From: Argopecten irradians
Lineage: Eukaryota > Mollusca > Bivalvia > Pectinida > Pectinidae
Direction of reading: 5' to 3'
Assembly (NCBI RefSeq): GCF_041381155.1
Contig: NC_091135.1
Span: forward strand, 48,938,086 to 49,002,085
Length of the DNA: 64,000 bases
The notes beneath the pieces were generated by a model, which saw only the letters and a list, made by a program, of their open reading frames with translations, was not told the DNA's origin and did not search any database. Position numbers and translations under genes: made by a program. Of this stretch, positions 49,815-61,796 are shown piece by piece; the stretch's first letter is position 1; every line of letters starts with the position of its first letter.

Positions 49815-50870
49815 ACGAAATCACGTGCAAAGTGGTATACGGGTAGTCGATGTAGTGAGTAACTAAAGGCCACTCAATTTGTGCGTGATTTCAAGATGGC
49901 TCGGCTGTCAATGGCCGATCGAAATCGAGCAATTGGGATGTTGGAGGCAGGTCATACCCAAAGACATGTCTCAAGGATTATGCAATGCACGAGAGCCACT
50001 ATACGCCATCTGTGGGATCGTTACAATCGCAATGGACATGTTGGAGACCGTCAGAGAACTGGTCGCCCGCGCGTAACGACGGCAGCACAAGATCGGTATA
50101 TACAGGTCAGTCACGCGCGACGTCGTTTTGAGCCAGCAACCATTACAGCTAGGGCAACAAATGGTATGCATAATCGACCAGTCAGTGCCCACACAATACG
50201 ACGTCGTCTTTCCGCAGCCAGATTAAGAGCTAGACGTCCGTACGTAGGTCCCATCTTAACTCAACGTCATCGCCAGCAACGTCTTGCTTGGGCGATCGCG
50301 CACCAGCAATGGACGCGCCAACGGTGGCGAGGCATCCTCTTTTCGGACGAAAGTAAGTTCAACATGAACAATGCTGACGGTAGACTTCGTGTTTATCGAC
50401 GTCGAGGTGAGCGTTATGCTCGAAACTGTGTTCTGGAGACCAACAAACGGGGAGGTGGAAGTGTGATGGTTTGGGCAGGAATTTCGGAGGAACACAGGAC
50501 TGATCTGCATGTTGTCCGAGGTAGAGTCAACGCCGTTAATTACCGTGACAATATTCTACGTCTACATCTTTGAGTGCGGATCTAAACCCCATCGAGCATC
50601 TCTGAGACGAGCTCGGGCGTCGTGTACAGGCACGACAAACTCAGCCGATTAACGTCGCTCAGCTCGAAGCTGCTCTGCACCAGGAATGGCGTCGGATGCC
50701 CCAGGCCATCATCAGACGCGTCGTACAGTCCATGAGGAGACGTTGCATAGCCGTACGTAACAACAATGGATGACACATGAAATATTGAACGTTTATGTGA
50801 TCTGTGTGATGTCTCAACAGTGCCTTGTATAGCTGTGAAAACTAAAAAAGACCCCTAGTCACTTTGAAAC
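49815..50870. mobile_element. Tc1/mariner element remnant, approximate limits
   Basis: Around the transposase, a left motif caaagtggtatacgggtag and the reverse complement of the right motif, caaagtgactaggggtc, look like decayed inverted ends. The match is weak, so the limits are approximate. Confidence 0.45.
49896..50773 (+). pseudogene. Tc1-type transposase, internally deleted
   Basis: The N-terminus has the paired helix-turn-helix domains (MADRNRAIGMLEAGHTQRHVS; GRPRVTTAAQDR). The first catalytic Asp lies in ILFSDESKFN. The frame runs to a stop at 50571-50573. The C-terminal piece then follows at once with DLNPIEHL, which holds the third catalytic residue (Glu), a stop in place of the next Trp, and a tail to TGA at 50771-50773. 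The segment that should carry the second catalytic Asp (usually QQDNAPxH) is missing, a deletion of some 55-60 codons. It is therefore dead. Its GC content is higher than its surroundings, which suits a horizontally spread transposon. Confidence 0.9.
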
Positions 50871-51465
50871 TCCATGACGTCATCATACTGAGACTGATTT
50901 GAATATTTGATGTGCCAAATAATTCAAAAGAGATCAAATGTGGTTTTCATAATGATTTCCCCGAGCAAAATCCAATCCAAATTTCAATATTTGAGATTAA
51001 TCCCCTATGTATAGTTTTTTAGCATTCAGTATATCAAGAAAATAATGACTCCGCGAAATATTTCATATATACAAATGGATATAATGATTCTGCTAATTAT
51101 TTTACAAATACAAATAACACATACGCATTTGTCATGTATAATAAACTGGTTAACGAAAAATAAATGCATATATTTCTGTTTTTAAAATATATCTTTTTGG
51201 TTTTGAAAACATATCACCAAAGAGACCGATCAGTCCTAAAAACAGTATATCAATAAATTGTGTAATGAACACGAGCTCAATTTACATCTGAGTCTTTTCA
51301 AATGAATCCATCCGCAAAATGGTCGAAATATTCTCAGACAAGAGCTATTGCAGATTTAGTGAAACTATCATATAGATCAGAAACAGAAAATGCATGTAAT
51401 TTGTGTTGAAAAGAAACGTATAACATAACCAAATATTTTCTCTATACCATATATATCCTTAAACA
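50871..51465. other. AT-rich spacer
   Basis: Nothing recognised between the Tc1 remnant and the dimeric minisatellite. Confidence 0.35.
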
Positions 51466-52140
51466 AATCCAGATCCAGAGATACAACACAACACTTTGTG
51501 AATACATTAATGGATAGTAACAAATCAAGAGATACACTAGAACACCTTTTGAATACATTAATGGTTAGCGACTAATCAAGAGATACACTAGAACACCTTT
51601 TGAATACATTAATGGTTAGCGACTAATCCAGAGATACAACACAACACTTTGTGAATACATTAATGGATAGTAACAAATCAAGAGATACACTAGAACACCT
51701 TTTGAATACATTAATGGTTAGCGACTAATCCAGAGATACAACACAACACTTTGTGAATACATTAATGGATAGTAACAAATCAAGAGATACAATAGAACAC
51801 CTTTTGAATACATTAATGGTTAGCGACTAATCCAGAGATACAACACAACACTTTGTGAATACATTAATGGATAGTAACAAATCAAGAGATACAATAGAAC
51901 ACCTTTTGAATACATTAATGGTTAGCGACTAATCCAGAGATACAACACAACACTTTGTGAATACATTAATGGATAGTAACAAATCAAGAGATACAACACA
52001 ACACTTTGTGAATACATTAATGATTAATAGTGACAAATCCAGAGCTACAACACAACACTTTGTGAATACATTAATGGTTAGTGACAAATCCAGATATACA
52101 AGAGAACACTTTGTGAATACATTAATGGTTCGTGACTATG
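51466..52140. repeat. Minisatellite with 51-bp monomers in 102-bp dimers
   Basis: Two monomer types alternate: one reads atccagagatacaacacaac...ggatagtaacaa, the other atcaagagatacactagaac...ggttagcgacta. There are about 13 monomers. The 102-bp period is exact between neighbouring dimers (for example 51626 to 51728). The last three or four monomers lose the strict alternation. Confidence 0.9.
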
Positions 52141-52500
52141 TTAAAAAGATTTATGCGAAGATAACGACCAATATATTCCTTTTTGGCAGCTGGCTTGTCA
52201 ATATATATTTTACCTATACCTAAGGAGATGGTTAGTCCTATTTCTGGCCGATATTTAGGGCAAAACAAGATACCTTTTTTGCATCATACAATTAACCGAG
52301 GAATATGCTATCCCTGGATTGTGATATTATAAATCGTGTTTTAAACATGATTAAAAAGAATCAGTTTATGAAACTATTAGATATTTTGGTATTGGGAATA
52401 GCTTAATAAATTGGATATAAATCTTAGAGCATATTGGCAGCTCTGTGATAAGCGAGGGAGGATTTGCCTACTTTGTTTCATAATATGCGTAGCTGTCTTC
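52141..52500. other. Spacer, nothing recognised
   Basis: AT-rich, no exon or repeat end seen. Confidence 0.3.
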
Positions 52501-52503
52501 AAT

Positions 52504-52849
52504 CACAGGACTTGTAACGTAGGTTGTGAGAAAGTCTGCTGTGTATACATGTGTACTATATACTATATAAAAGGACAAGGGAACCAACGACTCGCTTGGA
52601 AGAGGTACACCTGCCTCTGCAAAAGTCGCCCGTATTCCGTCAAACATGGATAAATATGTACATATTTAATACCAATATATTCTTAAATAAATTTTCGACA
52701 TGGAAAACACAACTTCAAACACGAAATAATATATTAACATACCTTTATTTCACTATGAACGTGGAAAATGCAGTCAGACTTTTATATAGTATATAGTACA
52801 CATGTATACACAGCAGACTTTCTCACAACCTACGTTACAAGTCCCTGTG
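52504..52849. repeat. Long inverted repeat, ~70-bp arms, ~205-bp loop
   Basis: The left arm 52504-52573 (cacaggacttgtaacgtagg ... atataaaag) is the reverse complement of the right arm 52779-52849 except for one extra C. The loop contains gaaccaacgactcgcttgg and no reading frame of note. The right arm runs up to the copied inhibitor exon. Confidence 0.9.
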
Positions 52850-52871
52850 TCTTCAATGCTATCCAATTGAA

Positions 52872-53012
52872 CATTCAGATGGACGCCGTGATGATGGACT
52901 GTGATGTCAGCATGAGACATTGTAGGATGAGACCTGTAGATGTGAAGGTAACGGACATAACACCCACATCGTCCTCGCCCAACTCACCCTCCACATGGAG
53001 CTCATTAAAAGG
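52872..53012 (+). pseudogene. Broken copy of the cvSI-like inhibitor exon 3
   Basis: It aligns with the minus-strand exon 8077-7914 from ATGGACxCCGTGATGATG through AGCATGAGACA, GAGACCTGTAGATGTGAAGG and GGACATAAC to the stop-codon region GGAGCTCA. A one-base loss at TGT(TAC)GATGAG and a second indel in the His-rich tail shift the frame. The upstream cysteine half of the exon is replaced by unrelated sequence. It is plus strand, some 45 kb from the intact gene. Confidence 0.75.
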
Positions 53013-53269
53013 CGAGTTACACAATAGCCCACTATCCCCCACGTATCGCTTTAAAAAGGTAAATATTTTCAACGATTTTATTTTACACCCAGACACATTA
53101 TAATGTGCAAGATGAGGGATAAAACAAAAACAAATGTATAGGCATGACAGGATGGAATAAGTATATGTACATATAAAGACATTATTATATGGCAATTACT
53201 CTCAATATTTTTACATTTCACATGTACGAAACACAAAGTATAAATGTTTCATTCATGGTTCAATATGGA

Positions 53270-55345
53270 AACAAGAGGCCCATGGGCCTTAGCGGTCACC
53301 TGAGTTCAGACACAGAATGAAACAAAGACATGCATATAAACACTATGTATTTGCCCATCAGTCCCTTAAAATCAGTCAGTGATTTTATAAATTTGACTTT
53401 TTAATCTATGAAGATTATTTGGTTCATCAAATCTGTGAATTCAGAAAAAGATTTTTGAAATGTTATCCATTTTGACCCCTTTTGGCCCCACCCCTCTGGC
53501 CCTTGGGGGTCGGCCAGGACCAATATGGATATGATGTTAAATGCTATCTCAGGCTAATAATTCTAACCCAGTTTGACTAATTTCCTATGAAAACTAAGCA
53601 AATTATGTTCCTAAATGTGTTTTTCCTATATAAACTATAGTAAATTTGACCCCCTCCCTAGGGGAAAATCTGAAATCCCAGGACCATAAAATTCACAAAT
53701 TTTTGTAAAGGGCCTTAAGACCTTCCAATCTATCAAGAGTATCTGGATCCATCAAATCTGTGAATTCAAAAAGAAGATTTTTGAAATTACCATTTTGACC
53801 CCTTTTAGCTCCGCCCCTCTGGCCCCTGGGGGTCGGCCATGACCAATATGGATATGATGTTAAAATGCTATTTCAGGCTAATAATTCTAACCCAGTTTGA
53901 CTAATTTCCTATGAAAAATAGGCAAATAATGTTCATAAATGTGTTTTTCCTATATAAATTAAAGTAAACTTGACCCCCTCCCCAGGGGGAATCATGAGAC
54001 CCCAGGGTCATATAATTCACAATTTTTGTAAAGGACTTTAAGACCTTTCCATCTATGCAGAGTATTTGATTCTACCAGTTCCAGAATTTCCGAAGAAGAT
54101 TTTTGAAGTTATAGCCTATTTGACCCGTTTTGGCCCCGCCCCTAAGGCCCCTGGGGATCAGTCATGGAAAATTTGGTAATAAGATTCAATGGCCATCACA
54201 TACTGATAATTCTGACTACCATTGACTAATTTCCTATTATAATGACTAAATAATGCTCAAAAATGTGTTTTCCCTATATAAACTACAGTAAACTTAACCC
54301 CCTCCCCAGGGGGAAACCTGAGACCCATGGGTCATATAATTCACAATTTTCATAAAACACCTTAAGACCTGTCCTTCTATGAAGAGTATTTGATTCTACC
54401 ATTTCCAGTATTAAGAAGATTTTTAAAGTTTTAGCCTATTTGCCCCTTCTGGCCCCGCCCCTCTGCCCCGAGGGGGTTGACCAGGACCAATATAGATATG
54501 ATATTAAAATGTTATCTCAGGCTTATAATTCTAAACAAGTTTGACTCATTTCCTATGAAAATTGAGCAAAAAATGCTCATAAATGTGTTTTCCATATATA
54601 AACTATAGTAAACTTGACCCCCTCCCCAGGGAGAAACGTGAGATCCCAGGGTCATATAATTCACAATTTTTGTAAAGGACCTCAAGACCTTTTCCATCTA
54701 TGAAGAGTATATGATTCTACCATTTCCAGAATTTCAGAAGAAGATTTTTGAAGTTATAGCCTATTTGACCCCTTTTGACCCCGCCCCTAAGGCCCCTGTG
54801 GGTCAGTCATGGAAAATTGGTTAATAGGATTCAATGGCCATCTCATACTGATAATTCTGACAATATTTGACTCATTTCCTATTACAAATGATCAAATAAT
54901 ACTCAAAAATGTGTTTTCCCAATATAAACTATAGTAAACTTAACCCCCTCCCCAGGGGAAAACCTGAGACCCCAGGGTCATATAATTCACAATTTTTGTA
55001 AAGGACCTTAGGACCTTTCTATCTATGAAGAGTATTTAATTCCATCATATCTGTGAGTGGAGAAGAAGATTTTTGAAATTTTAGTCAATTTTACCCCTTT
55101 TGGCCCCTCCCATAGCTCCCTGGGGGGTGGGGACCATATAATTCACAATTTTGATTGGCCTTATGCCTTAGAAGGTTTGTGCAAAATTTCATTGAAATTG
55201 CTTCAGCAGTTTTCGAGAAGAAGTCGAAAATATAAATTGTTTACGGACATACGACGGACGACGCACGACGGACGACGCACGACGGACGACGACGGACAAA
55301 AGGCGATTAGAATAGGTCACTTGAGACTTCGTCTCAGGTGACCTA
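53270..55345 (-). mobile_element. Hairpin-ended non-autonomous element, type A, second copy
   Basis: On the minus strand the 5' end is GGTCACCTGAGA-cgaag-TCTCAAGTGACC, followed by CGTCC/GTCGTGCGTCG runs. The body has about six imperfect ~330-bp units. The 3' end is CTCAGGTGACCGCTAAGGCCCATGGGCCTCTTGTT, described here in parts: the hairpin arm repeat, the GGCCCATGGGCC palindrome, then TCTTGTT. It is longer than 26799-28525, with more body units. Confidence 0.78.
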
Positions 55346-56117
55346 AAAATCCTGATAAATGTAGAATATTTTGATTTTATAGTAGCATATGTAGTAGTTC
55401 CTCACCCCATCTACTCCCATCCCATGGGGCTCATTAAAATCACATGTAGATAGTTTAATATATCCCAAATGTCCCCACATGTGCAATGTGCAACCTTCTG
55501 TTATAGGGTAGTTTTTTAAGAAATCGAAGTGAGTACTTTCATCTTGTGACTTAACCAATCGTCCAAATGTAATTCACCCATGGAAAATGGTAGACAATTA
55601 GAAGTCATGAATGATGCGGTTCTTAAATATAAAATATGTACTTGAATAAAGAATGAAAGCCATGGTCTGCTAAGGGATATTTACACTTTTGTTAACAATT
55701 AGTTTTAAAGTTTTTCTTCTTGCATTACAATGGAAAGGTTACTGTAAAAATATTTACGCCAATCTGTTTCCTGCTTTTGATACCAAAAAGTCAGATTGGC
55801 TTTCCGAGAAAATCCATAAAAATCAATATTGATTTTGAATTAATTGTATTTGTTTTATGTAATTACAGAATACTCAACGACTATGTAATTCTACCGATCG
55901 ATCCTACTAACACGTAGCTTCGCACTGGAACTTTTTAACACACCACACATGAAATGATGCATGGAAATCTGTACCTTTTTGATACATTCCTACATATACG
56001 TTTTGCACATTTTCTCTACAATCTTGTATTTTTTTTTACTAAGTTTTTTATTTTGAGAAGAATCAGGTAGACTTTCAGGATTGGACGTCTTTTACAGCAA
56101 CTTATTACTAATATACA
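55346..56117. other. Spacer before the 57-bp array
   Basis: No exon or repeat end recognised. Confidence 0.35.
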
Positions 56118-57990
56118 TGTTGTCGTTTTAGGTGTACAACAGAAAACTCACCTGACGACAATTGTGTGGTTGTCATGCCTTGTTTTAGGTGTACAACAGA
56201 AAACTCACCTGACGACAATTGTGTGGTTGTCATGCCTCGTTTTAGGTGTACAACAGAAAACTCACCTGACGACAATTGTGTGGTTGTCATGCCTCGTTTT
56301 AGGTGTACAACAGAAAACTCACCTGACGACAATTGTGTGGCTGTCATGCCTCGTTTTAGGTGTTCAACAGAAAACTCACCTGACGACAAATGTGTGGTTG
56401 TCATGCCTCGTTTTAGGTGTACAACAGAAAACTCACCTGACGACAATTGTGTGGATGTCATGCCTTGTTTTAGGTGTACAACAGAAAACTCACCTGGCGA
56501 CAATTGTGTGGTTGTCATGCCTTGTTTTAGGTGTACAACAGAAAACTCACCTGACGACAATTGTGTGGTTGTCGTGCCTTGTTTTAGGTGTACAACAGAA
56601 AACTCACCTGACGACAAATTATTGTGTGGTTGTCATGCCTTGTTTTAGGTGTACAACAGAAAACTCACCTGACGACAATTGTGTGGATGTCATGCCTTGT
56701 TTTAGGTGTACAACAGAAAACTCACCTGACGACAATTGTGTGGATGTCATGCCTTGTTTTAGGTGTACAACAGAAAACTCACCTGACGACAATTGTGTGG
56801 ATGTCATGCCTTGTTTTAGGTGTACAACAGAAAACTCACCTGACGACAATTGTGTGGTTGTCGTGCCCTGTTTTAGGTGTACAACAGAAAACTCACCTGA
56901 CGACAAATTATTGTGTGGTTGTCATGCCTTGTTTTAGGTGTACAACAGAAAACTCACCTGACGACAATTGTGTGGATGTCATGCCTTGTTTTAGGTGTAC
57001 AACAGAAAACTCACCTGGCGACAATTGTGTGGTTGTCATGCCTTGTTTTAGGTGTACAACAGAAAACTCACCTGACGACAATTGTGTGGATGTCATGCCT
57101 TGTTTTAGGTGTACAACAGAAAACTCACCTGACGACAAATTATTGTGTGGTTGTCATGCCTTGTTTTAGGTGTACAACAGAAAACTCACCTGACGACAAT
57201 TGTGTGGCTGTCATGCCTTGTTTTAGGTGTACAACAGAAAACTCACCTGGCGACAATTGTGTGGATGTCATGCCTTGTTTTAGGTGTACAACAGAAAACT
57301 CCTCTGACGACAATTGTATAGCTGTCATGCCTCGTTTTAGATGTACAACAGAAAACTCACCTGACGGCAATTGTGTGGTTGTCATGCCTCGTTTTAGGTG
57401 TACAACAGAAAACTCACCTGACGACAATTGTGTGGATGTCATGCCTTGTTTTAGGTGTACAACAGAGAACTCACTCTGACGACAATTGTATGGCTGTGTC
57501 ATGAGCCTTGTTTTAGATGTACAACAGAAAACTCACCTGACGACAATTGTGTGGTTGTCATGCCTCGTTTTAGGTGTACAACAGAAAACTCACCTGACGA
57601 CAATTGTGTGGATGTCATGCCTCGTTTTAGGTGTACAACAGAAAACTCACCTGACGACAATTGTGTGGTTGTCATGCCTCGTTTTAGGTGTACAACAGAA
57701 AATTCACCTGGCGACAATTGTGTGGATGGCATGCCTCGTTTTAGGTGTACAACAGAAAACTCACCTGGCGACAATTGTGTGGATGTCATGCCTCGTTTTA
57801 GGTGTACAACAGAAAACTCACCTGACGACAATTGTGTGGCTGTCATGCCTCGTTTTAGGTGTACAACAGAAAACTCACCTGGCGACAATTGTGTGGCTTT
57901 CATGCCTCGTTTTAGGTGTACAACAGAAAACTCACCTGACGACAATTGTGTGGTTGTCATGCCTCGTTTTAGGTGTACAAATGATGACAA
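56118..57990. repeat. 57-bp tandem array, about 33 units
   Basis: The unit reads tgttttaggtgtacaacaga...cctgacgacaattgtgtgg...gtcatgcct. Because 57 is divisible by three and the unit lacks stops in several frames, long reading frames appear on both strands (for example repeats of CTTENSPDD or SGEFSVVHLK). They are by-products: three units carry a 4-base insertion (gacgacaaattattg at about 56611, 56900, 57132) that breaks every frame. The minus strand of each unit has CAG|GTGAGT, a consensus splice donor. The downstream end near 57470-57510 has degenerate units. Confidence 0.92.
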
Positions 57991-58450
57991 TTGTGTGATC
58001 TCCTAACTCAGTTTGACAGAAGCTATAATATATTTTAAACTCTTGAAACTAATTACATGTATGAACATTGTATTGAATAAAATGTAAACTTTCTTTTTTT
58101 TAATTATTGTGCCTTGATGCCCTAAATGACCAATAACAAAAAACAAATATTCCAGAACAGTAGATGATAATTAATGGGCTGTGCTAATTGTTTCTACAAT
58201 GAAAATTAACGTAGCATAATAGCCATTTACGGTATAAAATGACACTAATTGGCGCTAAAATGAATTAAAATGAATTTGTTGGAGAAAAACTTGATATTTG
58301 TTATATACTGCCGTTGCAACTGGCGATGCTACTTTGATAATTGACTCGTTTTCACAAAACATATATAGGATTACTAAATACCAGGTGAAATAGTTGGAAA
58401 TTCACAAGATGTCCATAACAGTTGATAACAACTGTGCACAGCGTTTGATT
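57991..58450. other. Spacer between the two satellites
   Basis: AT-rich, nothing recognised. Confidence 0.35.
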
Positions 58451-58479
58451 GTTGGGCCGTTATAATAACAACTTCTATA

Positions 58480-60175
58480 AGATGCTTACATCTGACGAAT
58501 GGTATATAACAATAAAGATGCTATACTGCTGACGAATGGTATATAACAACTTCTATAAAGATGCTACACTGCTGACGAATGGTATATAACAACTTCTATA
58601 AAGATGCTACACTGCTGACGAATGGTATATAACACTTCTATAAAGATGCTACACTGCTGACGAATGGTATATAACACCTTCTATAAAGATGCTACACTGC
58701 TGACGAATGGTATATAACAACTTCTATAAAGATGCTACACTGCTGACGAATGGTATATAACAACTTCTATAAAGATGCTACACTGCTGACGAATGGTATA
58801 TAACACCTTCTATAAAGATGCTACACTGCTGACGAATGGTATATAACACCTTCTATAAAGATGCTACACTGCTGACGAATGGTATATAACACCTTCTATA
58901 AAGATGCTACACTGCTGACGAATGGTATATAACACCTTCTATAAAGATGCTACACTGCTGACGAATGGTATATAACACCTTCTATAAAGATGCTACACTG
59001 CTGACGAATGGTATATAACAACTTCTATAAAGATGCTACACTGCTGACGAATGGTATATATAACAACTTCTATAAAGATGCTACACTGCTGACGAATGGT
59101 ATATAACACCTTCTATAAAGATGCTACACTGCTGACGAATGGTATATAACAACCTTCTATAAAGATGCTACACTGCTGACGAATGGTATATAACACCTTT
59201 TATAAAGATGCTACACTGCTGACGAATGGTATATAACAACTTCTATAAAGATGCTACACTGCTGACGAATGGTATATAACACCTTCTATAAAGATGCTAC
59301 ACTGCTGACGAATGGTATATAACACCTTCTATAAAGATGCTACACTGCTGACGAATGGTATATAACACCTTCTATAAAGATGCTACACTGCTGACGAATG
59401 GTATATAACACCTTCTATAAAGATGCTACACTGCTGACGAATGGTATATAACACCTTCTATAAAGATGCTACACTGCTGACGAATGGTATATAACAACTT
59501 CTATAAAGATGCTACACTGCTGACGAATGGTATATAACAACTTCTATAAAGATGCTACACTGCTGACGAATGGTATATAACAACTTCTATAAAGATGCTA
59601 CACTGCTGACGAATGGTATATAACAACTTCTATAAAGATGCTACACTGCTGACGAATGGTATATAACAACTTCTATAAAGATGCTACACTGCTGACGAAT
59701 GGTATATAACAACTTCTATAAAGATGCTACACTGCTGACGAATGGTATATAACACCTTCTATAAAGATGCTACACTGCTGACGAATGGTATATAACAACT
59801 TCTATAAAGATGCTACACTGCTGACGAATGGTATATAACAACTTCTATAAAGATGCTACACTGCTGACGAATGGTATATAACAACTTCTATAAAGATGCT
59901 ACACTGCTGACGAATGGTATATAACAACTTCTATAAAGATGCTACACTGCTGACGAATGGTATATAACAACTTCTATAAAGATGCTACACTGCTGACGAA
60001 TGGTATATAACAACTTCTATAAAGATGCTACACTGCTGACGAATGGTATATAACAACTTCTATAAAGATGCTACACTGCTGACGAATGGTATATAACAAC
60101 TTCTATAAAGATGCTACACTGCTGACGAATGGTATATAACAACTTCTATAAAGATGCTACACTGCTGACGAATGC
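58480..60175. repeat. 43-bp satellite, about 39 units, derived from a MITE end
   Basis: The unit is aaagatgctacactgctgac plus gaatggtatataacaacttctat. It alternates irregularly between acaac and acacc variants and is otherwise almost uniform. Its first 27 bases match the left end of the TTAA MITE at 39225 (AGATGCTCCACCGCTGAC, then aaatggtat). The last unit runs straight into the MITE interior. A motif gattgttgggNcNtaataataacaacttct flanks the array on both sides (58448 and 60186). Confidence 0.9.
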
Positions 60176-60594
60176 TATTTTTTCTGATTGTTGGGACATA
60201 ATAATAACAACTTCTATTACAGATGTATTTTCTTCAGTTTCAAAAGTTACTTACTGTACACCATTACCACCATTGAAAAGTTTGAGCTTTTTTTTCCACC
60301 CAGAGTTGAGAATATTAAATTTTGTGAGTATTTTCTTTATTTTTTTTTTTTTTTTGCTTTTTTGAGTTTGAGCTTTTCATTTTACTTCAAGATTGTAATA
60401 TTAAAGATAATCAATTGCATCCATAGCAATATGCCCTTTATGGAATGAAGTACTGACTGTGCATGAACTAAAAGCAACACTAGTTTTTTTTCAATTATGT
60501 TTGTGTTAATTAGACATACATTTACATGAGTAAACACCAATTATTGTTCCAAATGATGAATTATCATTGATGCTATGTTGGCAGTGGAGCATCT
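60160..60594. mobile_element. TTAA-type MITE whose left end was amplified
   Basis: The interior (cttcagtttcaaaagttacttac, accattaccaccattgaaaa, aaacaccaatta) and the right end (ggcagtggagcatct) match 39225-39584. The right flank is TATT instead of TTAA. The left end is merged with the 43-bp satellite. Confidence 0.8.
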
Positions 60595-61690
60595 TATTTT
60601 AACTGCAGTGATAAAGTTATAACACAATTCAGTGTAGAAAAACTAATTAATAAAATAAGTTGTTGCCCATAATACTAAATGCAATTCTGAGACAAACATG
60701 CAGTGTAGTAGTGTTTGTACAAGATTCTACCAATATTTTAGTGCATGCTTTCTTCATATTCTCATGTAATAGATAAGAAATGTAACACATTAATTGATAC
60801 AAACTTGACATGAATTTTTATTAATTTTAAAATTGTTGATTTCAAAGCATGGCAACAGACAGTGCAGATCAGATCTTTACGAAGTCAAATTATCTAAAAT
60901 GATTATCAAATTTCCAATAAGAGAGTTTATTTTGTGATATTTTAATTCAACTGCTGTTTATGTCAGAGGCAGACGATTTACTTGGATGAGAGTTTATTTT
61001 GTGATATTTTAATTCAACTGCTGTTTATGTCAGAGGCAGACGATTTACTTGGATATAACTTGTCAAAAATTCACAAGATATGGAGGATCATCATGGAAAT
61101 GTATTAATTTTGAATATACCGCTCTACGTTATGAATGAAGAATATGATTGGTCCTAAAATCAAATATCAAGATTTAGTGGATTCTAAAGGAAACTACATT
61201 GAAATTCAGTGAAAACGGCAAAGTGATGAAAAGAAAGCTTAAAATTTCAAATTTGTTCAGTAGGCTTTGTGTGATTCTTGGATAAGGAATTATACCGAAA
61301 TCATTCAATTTGGGAAATGTGGATTTATGTGTTACGTGTATGTATTCAAGAAATGAAGCAATTAACAGTGAAATTATTGGGAAATATACCGAAATCATTC
61401 ATTCACTTTTCAAAGAAAGAAAGTACACATATCTATCTAAAATTAAAACATCATTGTAGGAATGCCTGTGCTGTCGAAATACTAAAGAGTCGTGATTTTC
61501 AACACAAGGAGTAATTTTATGCCTTGTGGTTGATGTGATTGGATTTATGCCGATGTCCATGAATCAATATATAAAACAGAAAATATGTAATAATATGTAT
61601 TATTGAAGTGTTCTATTACATTTATGTTGAATTTGATTACATTTATTTTTTATTTATCTGTCCAATTTTACAATGCTGTATGTAGTGTCA
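60595..61690. other. Spacer with a 67-bp direct duplication
   Basis: The segment gagagtttattttgtgatat...cagacgatttacttggat occurs at 60921-60987 and again at 60988-61054. A plus-strand frame at 61278-61514 is open but has no supporting features. No gene is claimed. Confidence 0.5.
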
Positions 61691-61696
61691 CTCTCT

Positions 61697-61796
61697 ACCT
61701 TTCATTGTACATTAGTTTGCCTGGAACTGTAGATTAGTTGAAACTAATCTACAGCTGCATGTAAACTAATGTACAGTGAAAGGTGTACTAATCTAC
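61697..61796. repeat. Fold-back palindrome
   Basis: The sequence CCTTTCATTGTACATTAGTTT ... CTGTAGATTAGTT folds on AACTAATCTACAG ... AAACTAATGTACAGTGAAAGG, giving arms of about 42 bp with small internal differences. It is probably a short fold-back MITE. Confidence 0.75.

Noticed and set aside
56108-58006. Long open frames on both strands (up to 257 codons) with Cys-rich or SSGEFSVVHLK repeats
   Set aside because: They come from a stop-free 57-bp tandem unit whose length is a multiple of three. Frames overlap on both strands and are broken by 4-base insertions, and no splice-linked or conserved start exists.
56150-60175. CTGACGA in both satellite units, resembling the hammerhead CUGANGA box
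   Set aside because: In the 57-bp unit the flanks of CTGACGA and GAAA are not complementary. The 43-bp unit has no GAAA box. Retrozyme-type repeats are therefore not supported.
61278-61514. Plus-strand frame MDKELYRNHS... of 78 codons
   Set aside because: No splice sites, domain or flanking exon support it. A short internal repetition (ataccgaaatcattca) lies within it.
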